A stretch of DNA of 64,000 nt. Source: Ianthella basta (taxonomy: Eukaryota; Porifera; Demospongiae; Verongiida; Ianthellidae). This document shows positions 28,328 to 38,870 of this stretch, piece after piece; positions within the stretch are counted from its first letter, which is position 1, and every line of letters begins with the position of its first letter. A program made the translations under genes and the position numbers. Location: positions 4,583,293 through 4,647,292 of the forward strand of contig OZ025876.1 of NCBI GenBank assembly GCA_964019415.1. The letters are read 5' to 3'. The notes beneath the pieces were generated by a model that searched no databases, was not told the DNA's origin, and worked only from the letters and a program-made list of their open reading frames with translations.

Positions 28328-30549
28328 GTGAAGGACACAGAATTAGCTTATTCATACATAGAACGACAAGTATTTCGAGTTAAAAAATTCGTGGGGCGCC
28401 AGGGTGCCCCTGAACCTCGAACTACTTGCTAGCAATTTCCCCATGTACGTTCTGGAAATCAGATAGTTGGGGGTAAGTATTGTCGTTGGCCTGAAAAATA
28501 CATCAAGATACACTAGACTGTTGGGTTTGCAAGATCGAGTTTCAAGTCTCCAGAGCAGCCAGTCATCCAGTGAAAGCACCCCTACCAAACTGTCAAGTGT
28601 TTGCTAACTGCTTTTTGATCCATATGACATTCTGAATGAGCAATTGTTACTTTGTGCCTGGAGGAGGAGTGTGCTGGCTGAAAGGCTACCCTATGATGAC
28701 TCTATGAGCGAATCATGGCTATAATTATATGTCATGATTCACTGGTCTCCCATTATTGGGTCATTAGACTTCTATTGTATTTAGGGCTGTACCTCGCAGG
28801 AAAACAGTTAGGTAAGCTTCTCACTACAATACTATTACTTAAACATATTTTAGAAACACTTTTCGCTCTTTGGATACACGGTTAAATATAAAGAAAGATG
28901 ATTCTGAGCCTAGCAAACAGAGAGCGTCGAGCGCGCGGCCATTTTACAATGTCCGTCAGTGATAATTGAAGCTGCATTTCGCAAAAGAGACGTTCCTTAG
29001 GCTTTTTATTAGTATCACTCTATTAACACATGTTTATTACCACATTTCGTTCGATTCAATCACGGCGAAACGCCATTAGAGACGATTTAAAGCTTGTAAA
29101 GAACGACATGAGCGCCGCCATTTACAATGACAGAAATATATAATATATATATACATACATAATAAATTATATTATATACGAACATGAAGCCATACGAATA
29201 CCTAAAAGTGAAAACAATATATTTTGCAAAAATTGCATAATTATTCTATTATACATGCACAGCATGACCACTGCATGAGGCATCACAGCACATATTTGGT
29301 TCATATCTGGTGGCTCTTAAAAATTGCTGTTTCCAGCCTCAACTGAACTACATGTAGTTTCATTAGTTTACTGAACATTGGCAAAATTAAAAGTGTGAAC
29401 AAATCTCTGCATTCATACCATACAGAATGTTGCAATAGGAACAGTAAAACAACGGACATATAGTATAATAAATCAAGCATAGAAAGAGATTGTGGTACAA
29501 CATGATTAAAACAGAGTAAATAGTAATGAGAAGTGGAAGTGAGTGAGACTACAGAACTGAGCAGTGTACACAAAATTAATATTGGCACACTGGTATAGTG
29601 TGAATCACTACTGGCAGTTACATAGACAAATGTAAATAAATCAAAGCCATGGGTTCTTCAAATATTACAATAATATTGCTACGCTTATGTTAATGTGTAG
29701 TATAATATGATACCATAATTTGTATACTATATCTGCAAGTACATTCATCACTTACACTTTCTATGATGAGAAAGGTGCAGAATCCAACTCTCTTGGCACT
29801 AGAATACTAGCAACAGAGGTGTATAATATACAGTTGAAAACACTCGAATGAATTTATTATATAGCTGCTGTTGAAGCCTTACCAAAATAGTCCACTGGTT
29901 GGTTTCATCAGATAGTGATGAGTCATGCAACAGGCCATGCATATGGTATTCATCACCCAAACAGACCCCACCCCTGGTGTTAATTAACCAACAGGGATTC
30001 AAAAGGTAATTTCCAATCTTAAATATTTATATACCTTAGAGGGGAATTCTATAACAACTGTGTACACCACAGGATACTGCAAGCTACTACACAGACCTAA
30101 AACAACTTCATTTCTTAGACCTGGCTTGCTGAACTGACTAATGAGTGAGTCACACAGAATCTGACATGAGCAATGGTGTATTATGGAATGAGGAAGAGTG
30201 CATTTTTGTGTCATTGAGAGAAGGACGCTTGCAATAGGTTGCGGTTTACCAACAAACTGTGTTGGATGTTTTGTTGAAAGGTCTACATTGGTGTGACAAA
30301 TTAAAGTTGAGTTTATGTTACTGTGTTGCTGTTAATTAAGATGGTCTATGAACTATGGTGACATGAATGAAAGGCAAAGTTTGAAACTACACATGGTAAG
30401 GAAAGAAGGGGGAAGGGAAAATGGTGTTAACGTTGCTGTTATGTATCATGATGATGCATGGTCGCTGTAGGACTTACATTGTTGCTGGCTGACTTCTATT
30501 AATTTTGCTTTTGATGTTATGTGCATTAATTATTTTGTGACTATACATT
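28328..30549. other. Intergenic DNA upstream of copy A, no gene seen
   Basis: Mostly AT-rich. A segment at about 28850-28920 (CGCTCTTTGGATACACGG and following) matches the reverse complement of the window end (about 63930-63990), so it is a dispersed repeat. The part at 29780-30070 resembles 45040-45300 (shared GAATGAATTTATTATATAGC-like and TGGTTTCATCAG phrases), another repeat family. No coding exon is convincing. Confidence 0.5.
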
Positions 30550-30890
30550 TGAGATGAGTGGCTATTAAAAGTTTACTTGCTCAGACAGTGAAAGCTACAA
30601 GACTCTCATCAAACACAACTGAGCAAACCATAAAAGCTACATGTTGTAGCAAAGGGTACAGTGCTAGCTGCTCAGAGAGGTCTTGAAAAGGGTAGCGACA
30701 ATAACCTTGTGAAGAATGTGCATACAAGCCTCCTCCCTTCCCCACCTACATTCATCATCCTAACAGACCACACACAAGTGCAAGCTAATTACCTCTTAGG
30801 GAATCGCAAGATAATTCCCAGGATTGTAATATTTACTTTTGATGGAAGTCTACCACAACAGTGCAAACCACAGGGTACTGCAAGCTATAA
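30550..30890. repeat. Intergenic repeat family, copy 1 (partial)
   Basis: Begins near TTTGAGATGAGTGGCTATTA and shares TTGCTCAGACAGTGA, GACTCTCATCAAACACAA and TCAGAGAGGTCTTGAAA with copies at 32090, 32925, 37735 and 45900. It belongs to a family that separates the beta-helix gene copies. Confidence 0.75.
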
Positions 30891-31348
30891 CAAGCATGAA
30901 TTTTATATTTATCTACTGCTTCACTTGCTGACACATTCATTCATTTCAGTTTTGTACACACTAGCCAGTGGATTGACACACAGTTCAGATGTTTCATACA
31001 GCTCATCATCACCAGTAACAAGCATCAAATCCTGTCAGCATACTTTAAAACATGCAGTCTGAGTGTTTGTTATATACTGGTGAAGGTGTCTGAAGTGCCA
31101 TCAAAATGTCCAAACTATGTAGTGCATATGCAGCTGCAGTGAATTTCACACCCTTAATTACCAAACTACAGAGCACGTTTGACTCTCATGCCATGCACCA
31201 CTTTAGTGACCTCATTCCATCACTTGATGCTACTTGCTTTACAACAGCTACAAATAATTAATACTTCAATGGAAAAGTGGCTGTTTCTGCATAATCATTC
31301 TTAGTTGTGCATGCTTGTATAAAATGCATGGCATGTACTAAGTAGATG

Positions 31349-32068
31349 TTACGCTAAATTGTGCAATTGATCATCAGAATCCTCACTGCTGTACTCCTCC
31401 TCTTCTTCACTGGTGAACTCCTCTTCCTTGCTTGGTGGCCTGAGATGTGTGATACTTCTGTAATACTCTATCAGTTGCAGCCGAGCAGAATCATCTTCTT
31501 CCACATTCTTCATTGAAGGGCGCTCCATTTCTGTCTCCTCTCTGGCAGCAGCTCTCCTCTTCTTACACTTCTGGTAGGCCATAGTGTCAAGCAAGCCAAA
31601 CAAGTACACAAGAGGTAGATACATCAGAGCCTGTTGGATGACAATGACAGCAACCAAACCGTCACCAGGTGTGGCATACACTAGCTTCAGGTCTAGCAGT
31701 AGAATTAGAGCAAGGTCTCCAAGAATGAGAACGTCCACTATGTTGAACAGCTTCCTGTGGTATGGCTGACAGGCTGTCAACAGCAGCATGTACGCCAGAC
31801 ACAGGGCAATTTGGATGATGAAGGAGTCCTCAGCTCTGGTCGGAAGTGGGGTTGCTAACAGCTGTGCAATACAGTAGAGTAGAAACATGCCAGCAAAGCA
31901 GCGGAACCTATCCTTGAAGCAACCTTGGAAAACGATGATGAAATGTCGAATCCATTTCCCAGTGAATATGTCAAGACACAAGTAGTCAAAGATTTGGCAC
32001 TTGCTCAAACAATGTAGTTGTCCGTTTGTGGAGTACCTCATCCTACCATAGAGCTGGGGTAGTACAGG
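31349..32068 (-). pseudogene. C-terminal fragment B2 of a beta-helix multi-span gene
   Basis: About 720 bp match the last 240 codons of copies A, C and D: the last membrane spans and the acidic tail, including YRSITHLRPPSKEEE and the stop codon. The homology starts abruptly at 32068, inside the CTGGGGTAGTACAGG segment, and everything 5' is missing. No signal peptide or ectodomain is present, so it cannot make the same product. Its 3' flank (30900-31340) is homologous to that of copy B (33280-33900), so the fragment and flank were duplicated together. The tail remains open, which fits recent truncation or gene conversion. Confidence 0.85.
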
Positions 32069-32089
32069 TGCACTGACAATAATCTAAAG

Positions 32090-32900
32090 ATTATGGAATA
32101 CTTAACTGTTTCTAGTTAATACATTTGAGATGAGCAACTATCGAGAGTTTGCTTGCTCAGACACTGATTGCTGCGAGACTCTCATCGAACACAATTGAAC
32201 AGACCGTACAAGTCAATGTCATAGCAAAGGGTACAGTAGAGGGTACAATGCTGCTCAGAGAGGTCTTGAAATTGTGGTGATCATGACCTGCCGTATGAAG
32301 AATGTGCACACAAGTCTCCTCCCCTCCCCACCTACATTCCTCACCCAAACAGACCACATCCAAGTGCTAATTAGCAGTTAGGGTTTCACAAGGTAATTCC
32401 CAAATTCATAATATTCACTTTGGAAAAGATATCTGTCACAACAATGCAAGCCACAGGATACTACAAGGTATAACAAGTGTACATCTGTTTGTCCACATGC
32501 AACTGTAATGAACTTGCATGCCATTGTATAATTATACATTTATGCAAGCACACTTAATTTGGCTGTATAATTATATTGCGACAACTGCAGCTGCTTCTGC
32601 AATGACTATAACACTGTGCATGTTGTGGCAGAGCTTGGGATTAGTTTGTACTTGTACATGTGACTGGAATAAGTTTATGTTGCCAAAGAGAAGGGAGACT
32701 AGCAAACAGATTGCGACTGCAATTAAGGTACACAGCACTCCTGCAGGGCATTTTTAAGTCAATGTGGAGCCGTTTTGGCTTGTACAATAACTCAATTTGA
32801 GTGCTGCATACCCGTGGTTGACAATTGCCTATTCACTCCCTGCCAGGAAGAAGTAGCTTCCTTGAAGGAGCCTCATACACTAAAGTTCTTCTGACAATAA
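32090..32900. repeat. Intergenic repeat family, copy 2 (long)
   Basis: The most complete copy of an intergenic unit of about 0.8 kb. It runs from TTTGAGATGAGCAACTATCG to GTAGCTTCCTTGAAGGAGC, then leads through TGGAATACTTAACTGTT into the next copy, so units can be tandem. Its middle (TGACTGGAAT, TTGCCAAAGAGAAGGGAG) aligns with 38040-38500. Its end (CTCAATTTGAGTGCTGCATA) aligns with 37400-37430. No coding content is evident. Confidence 0.75.
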
Positions 32901-32924
32901 TTTCAATTGTGGAATACTTAACTG

Positions 32925-33260
32925 TTCCTAGTTAATACATTTGAGATGAGTGGCTATTAAGATTTTGCTTGCTCAGACACTGATAGCTACAAGACTCTCA
33001 TCAAACACAACTAAACAAACCATACAAGCTACATGTGATAGTAGAAGGTACAGTGCTGCTTAGAGAGGTCTTGAAATAGAGATCCTGAAACGGGGGTGAT
33101 GCTGACCATACAAAGAATGTACATGCATGCCTCCCCTCCCCACCCACATTCAGCACCCAAACAGATCACACACAAGTGCTTGCTAATTACGTGTCAGGGA
33201 TTCACAAGGAAAGTCCCAGGATCGTAATACTCACTTTTGATGGAAGTCTACACTATAAAA
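32925..33260. repeat. Intergenic repeat family, copy 3 (partial)
   Basis: Follows copy 2 directly and shares its first third (TTTGAGATGAGTGGCTATTA, GACTCTCATCAAACACAA, TTAGAGAGGTCTTGAAA). At about 33280 it passes into sequence homologous to the 3' flank of fragment B2. Confidence 0.75.
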
Positions 33261-33903
33261 TAAAACAAGCATGAATTATTGTATTTTGAATCTCTACTGC
33301 TTCACTTTCTGACACAGCTACTTTGCAATGGCAATTTGATTATTTGAATCACTGACAGGTATCACAACTAATATGGCATGTCTCAATTCAGATTAGTCAC
33401 ACATTTCACTTATTTCTAAGCAAATTAAGATTTCACAGCACACCAATATTTTACTCTCTTTTGCAGTAATTAGCTGAGTTCCTAGGAAGTCACTCATTTC
33501 AGTTTTGTACATGCTAGCCTATGGATTGACAAACTATTCAGATGTTTCATACAGCTCATCATAACTTAACAAGCATCAACTCCTGTCCAAACACATTTAA
33601 AACAGTCTGAGTGATTAGTTAGCCATTTATATACTGGTGAAGGTGTCTAAAGTGCCATCAAAATGTCTAAACTATGTAGTGCATGTGCAGCTGCAGTGAA
33701 TTTCACACCCTTAATTACCAAACTACAGAGCATGTTTGACTCTCATGCCATGCACCACTTTAGTGACCTCATTCCATCACTTGATGCTACTTGCTTTACA
33801 ACAGCTTTAATATATACTTCTATGGAAAAGTGGCTGTTTCTGCATAATCACTCTTAGTATTGTGTATGCTTGTATAAAATGCATGGCATGCACTAAGTAG
33901 ATG

Positions 33904-36900
33904 TTAAGCTAAATTATGCATTTGATCATCAGAATCCTTACTGCTGTCCTCCTCCTCCTCTTCACTGGTAAACTCCTCTTCGTTACTTGGTGGCCTGAGA
34001 TGTGTGATACTTCTGTAATACTCTATCAGTTGCAGCCGAGCAGGATCATCTTCTTCCACATTCTCCATTGAAGGGCGCTCCATTTCTGTCTCCTCTCTTC
34101 TTGCACTTCTGATAGGCCATACTGCCCAGCAAGCCAAACAAGTACACAAGAGGTAGATACATCAGAGCCTGTTGGATGACAATGACAGCAACCAAACCAT
34201 CACCAGGTGTGGCATACACTAGCTTGAGGTCTAGCAGTAGAATTAGAGCAAGGTCACCAAGAATGAGAACGTCCACTATGTTGAACAGCTTCCTGTGGTA
34301 TGGCTGACAGGCTGTCAACAGCAGCATATACGCCAGACACAGGGCAATTTGGATGATGAAGGAGTCCTCAACTCTGGTTGGAAGGAGGGTTGCCATCAGC
34401 TGTGCAATACGGTAGAGTAGAAACATGCCAGCAAAGAAACGGAACCTATCCTTGAAACAACCTTGGAAAACATTGATGAAATGTCGAATCCATTTCCCAG
34501 TGAATATGTCAAGACACAAGTAGTCAAAGACTTTGCACTTTCTTAAACAATGCAGTTGTCCGTTTGTGGAGTACCTCATCCTACCATAGAGCTGGGGCAG
34601 TACAGGGACAGCCAGTAACACAAAGGTGGGAACAATGACAAGGGAGACTAAAATGATCAGTGAAGGAATCATGAAGGCAATATGATTCACAGAGGCATAC
34701 TCTATGGTTCCCTGCCACCACACCACATCCTTCACATCACCAGAAGTGGAAATGATGGACACCTTCACCAAAATGTATGCTGACACCACTAGAAATCGTG
34801 TGTAGCCAAGTACAAAGAATGTGGACAGTGCCCGGTCAGAGGGTGGGTTACCTGACACTTTAGACTTTAGGCTTCTCAAACGCGTAAGACACTTTCTTAT
34901 TGGTCGGCACACAAGAAGCCTCCAGTACTTGTCACTGCACTTTTCAAGGGCTACAAGCTTAAGAGTGAAGACCATCAGAAGTGGGAACAGTCCAATGGTG
35001 CACTGGAGCATAAGAACTTGCATGGTGGTGAGATGGGCATGTGGTGTGAGGCAGTAGGAAAGGAGGAACACACCAAAGTAGTTGAGATTCCAAAACCCAT
35101 ACAGAAATTTGGGAATCTTTGCCGTACTCAGATAGGCTGGTGATGATGCAGTGTTTGCTCGCATGAAGAAAAGTGACAAGATCTGAGCAAAGAGCAGACA
35201 GGAATTCATGTGTCCTGAGAGAAGATCCGCGTTGAACAGCAGAACTACAACAAGCATGATTGTCAGAGGTACCCACTCACTGACAATCCAAATCAGCACT
35301 CCAACAACCCTCAACTTCTCACTGCAGTCCACACAATTTGGGGAGAGGGCACCAAAGTTGACAGTGGCACTGTGACCTGCTGCACAGTCACCACAAAGGA
35401 CACCACTTCGCCTTCCTGCACTGCAAACCACTTTGTTCAGTTCCTCTGCAGAGTTGTTGAGAGGGAGCTGTGTTAGCTCAGGTCTACAGAAACCAGGTGG
35501 ACAGGGTGAGTAGTAGAGTCTTTGACCATCACAGCTGCCTACATCCTGAGAAGGTAGATAACCAATCCAGTAGTTGCCAGCTAGGTTGGCTTGATGTGGT
35601 GTTGAGTTACAGTTGGTGATTGCAGGAATGCTCTTATCTAAGCACAAGCACTTGAGCTGTTCCAAGTCAAGGGAGTAGCCAGCAGGACAGCACTGCAGCT
35701 CCACATTGCCTGCAAGTACCAGCTTCTCATTTTCAACAGATTGAAGGAACAACTGTGGAGGATCTAGGTTAGTGGCATTCCTGGTTGGGATATGATTGCT
35801 CTAATCCACAATGTAGGTGTTTGGAATACCTCGTAGAATCACTTTGAAGTCTGAAGTGTAACGAGAGAATGGATCAACCGATAGGTTGAGTGCTCCATGT
35901 GGGTTCAATAACTGAACAGAGAAGACTGATTGAATGTTGTTGTCATAGTCATCTAGAACCCCATCAACAGGCAGCTGTGTCTCTTTGCCTGGAATGACAG
36001 TGAAGGTGGCCAAGCCATTGACATTGACCTCAGCCCTACACTGAATACTGCTGGGTCCAGAGGCAACTTCTTCAGACAGGTCACATGAAGTGTTGTACAC
36101 TGGGCAGCCCTGTGGAATGTAGTGGAACACATTACTCCACTTCAGTACTTCGGTGCTGTTTACCAAGTGTACTCCTCCCACTACATCATGATCAGTTAGA
36201 GATGGCATGCATGTCATTGCATCAGCGATGTAAACAGAGTTGCCTTCCTGTACTGCTGAATTGTTCACAAAGGAGATCCTCACATTTTCCCATAGCTGAG
36301 GCGAGAATGTTGGATGTTCTTGGAAGTGATACTGCAAGAAGCAGTTTTGTACTGATGTGCGTGGCCCATAGCTTGCATCAACATAGATTGCACCGCCATG
36401 CTGGAGAGCATAGTTCTGGATGAAGCTCAACTGTACTCCATCAGAAAGTGCAATGGTGCTATCACTGTACAGTGCCATGGCACCACCATGGGTAGCTACA
36501 CAGAAGTAGAATGTCATGTTTGCACCTGAGTCGTGAAAGAGAACTGAATCAACAGCAAACATGCCTTGGGCTTCTCCCATACACACAAAGACTTGTTCTC
36601 CTTTTACTGCTACTCTTGTAGATTTGAGATATACCAAACCTTTCCCAGTACTCTCGAGCTTAACTCGATACTGCACATCAAAGTTAACACACTTCATTAT
36701 GGAAAGTTGCACATCTAAACTAGCCGAAATATTGTCCACTCCTTCCTGCACTTCTGTAAAGAAGAGGTACAATCTAGCCCAGATGAAATTATTAATAAGT
36801 TGTTGCATCCTGCCAAGCTCGGTAGCAGAAACATTTGCATAAAATCCATTATTTGGCCCAAAATGTACCCTATCCATAGTGGAATTTCTCACTTGGTATG

Positions 36901-37330
36901 ATGGAAATGATTGAACAGAGATGGCTGCCCCATAGGTGGCAACGTTGTTAATGAATTTGCAGATCGAAAGCTCCAGGTAGTCTGCACTGTTTTTCCAATC
37001 CATGACAGATATGCCTCCTCTAACAAGACCTTTTGCAATATTGTTGTACAGGATGACTTGAGTAAAGTTGGCAATGTTTGAAGCTGAAGTCTGCCAGTGC
37101 TTCCGGTAAGTGAAAAACTCAATTTGAACTCCTCCACCTCCTCCTTGCTGGGCAGTGCCAGTTGCTTTCTGGTGAAGAAGCACATTGTCATATATCAGGG
37201 CTGACTTGATGTGCACTCTGTTTCTACGTGCCCAGTTTGCAAACTTAACATGTACTCCACCTCCACGAGAAGCTGAGTTATCATGAACGAACCAGTCCTG
37301 GCCACTAAACATATTGTGACTCGCCTCATC
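33904..37330 (-). pseudogene. Truncated, broken beta-helix multi-span gene, copy B
   Basis: Homologous to the 3' two thirds of copies A, C and D, with three visible lesions. First, homology stops at 37330, in the codons for SDEASHN, so the signal peptide and about 650 residues of ectodomain are missing. Second, an in-frame TAG at about 35801 interrupts the linker after NTYIVD. Third, 17 bp are missing near 34097 relative to copy A (between CTGTCTCCTCTC and TTCTTGCAC), shifting the frame just before the cytoplasmic tail. Spans and cysteine-rich module are otherwise well conserved, so the breaks look recent. The 5' side abuts the intergenic repeat unit, not a gene. It may be transcribed but cannot yield a normal protein. 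Confidence 0.9.
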
Positions 37331-37443
37331 CATACACAATTACTGTACTCACAGCTCCTCCAGAACACTTTTAAGTCAGTGTGGAGACTTTTTGGTTGTG
37401 TCCAAGAACTCAATTTGAGTGCTGCATACCCATGGTTGACCAC

Positions 37444-37530
37444 ATTACCTATTACCTATTACCTATTACCTATTACCTATTACCTATTACCTATTACCTA
37501 TTTACCTATTACCTATTACCTATTACCTAT
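37444..37530. repeat. Heptamer minisatellite (ATTACCT)n
   Basis: About twelve tandem ATTACCT units with one single-base (T) interruption near 37501. It lies inside the intergenic repeat unit, replacing the single ATTGCCTATTC found at the matching place in 32820-32835. The array therefore expanded locally. Confidence 0.95.
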
Positions 37531-37592
37531 TCACTCCCTAGGAATAAGTAGCTTCCTTGAAGGAGCTTCATGCACTAAAGTTTGCATTGACA

Positions 37593-37714
37593 TAGTCTGG
37601 CGCGCTAGCCCCAACTTCCTGCCCCCGATTGTGCATGGGCGAGAAAGAGAAAGTGAAAACTTTCTCGCCCACGTACAATCGGGGGCAGGAAGTTGGGGCT
37701 AGCGCGCCAGACTA
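37593..37714. repeat. Near-perfect foldback element (MITE-like)
   Basis: Two arms of about 54 bp, beginning TAGTCTGGCGCGCTAGCCCC, fold back with only a couple of mismatches around a short loop (AGAAAGTGAAAA). The flanks read GCATTGACA on the left and GCATTGACC on the right, giving an 8-bp target-site duplication GCATTGAC, as expected for a hAT-type cut-and-paste insertion. It lies inside the intergenic repeat unit. The high arm identity suggests recent insertion. Confidence 0.88.
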
Positions 37715-37734
37715 GCATTGACCATAATTTAAAG

Positions 37735-38600
37735 ATTATGGAATACTTAACTGTTGAGATGAGCGACTATCAAGAGTTTGCTTGCTCAGACACTGATTGC
37801 TGCGAGACTCTCATCAAACACAATTGAACAGACCAGAACAGCTGTCATAGCAAAGAGTACAGTGCTGCTCAGAGAGGTCTTGAAATTGTGGTGATCATGA
37901 CCTGCCGTATGAAGAATGTGCACACAAGTCTCCTCCCCTCCCCACCTACATTCCTCATCCAAACAGACCACACACAAGTGCTAGTTCATTAGCAGTCAGG
38001 GACTCACAAGGAAATTTCCAGATCATAATATTTACATATAACACTGCAAACCACAGCATACTGTATGCTATATGGATTAATGTGACTATTTGTCCACAGC
38101 TGAAAGAAGCACTTGCATTTTATACCATTGTACATGTACTGTATGCAAACACACTTTTGCTGTCTAGTGTAAAGCATTATGCAGTATAAAAGACAACTGT
38201 AGCTGTGCCTGCAATGATATAACACTGTGAAATGCGGGCATGGCATGGTTTGGGGCTGTCTACTTTGCAATCTGACACCACATGTATGTGACTGGATGAT
38301 GGTTAATAATACAATGTCATAACATATAATTATCTTGAAAAAACCTGCATGAGTGGCTAGGTAAGTCTGACATCACAAAGATTGTGTGTGTACAAATCAT
38401 TGTGATGCCATGTATAATAATGTTGCCAAAGAGAAAGGAGGTCAGCAAATGGTATACAGTACCTATGACTACTGTACACAGCTCTGCTGAATGGCACTTC
38501 AATAATTATAAATAAAATTATGGAACCCTTGTGCACGGCAGGAGCTATGCAATAACTCCATTTGCATAATTGTATAGTCCTTGACTGACATTTGCCGGTT
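37735..38600. repeat. Intergenic repeat family, copy 4 (long)
   Basis: Starts after TTTAAAGATTATGGAATACT and continues through GACTCTCATCAAACACAA. The segment around 38080-38330 is almost identical to 45358-45610. It ends near 38600 with TTCACTCCC. It separates TRIM copy 2 from pseudogene B. Confidence 0.75.
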
Positions 38601-38870
38601 CACTCCCATGCACTATAGAAATAGCTGTATGCCATGCAATCACTATATCCAAATGCATTTGACATGACACTGTAATTATCATGTGAAATACTTCAATGCA
38701 ATTGCAATACAGAATGGAAACCATGGCAACCAAATGTATACTAAATCTGTGTATTTGCAGTGCTACAAGTGAGTTTGTAATCCACACAATATCACTGTGT
38801 AAACATTAGAAAGGTTTCTAACAATATTTATGGCAAACTGTCATCTACAAAATTATACAATTTCAAATTC

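Noticed and set aside
37444-37530. Heptamer array as a CRISPR or telomere-like repeat
   Set aside because: There are no spacers, so it is not CRISPR. The unit ATTACCT is not a known metazoan telomere repeat and it lies inside an intergenic repeat unit.
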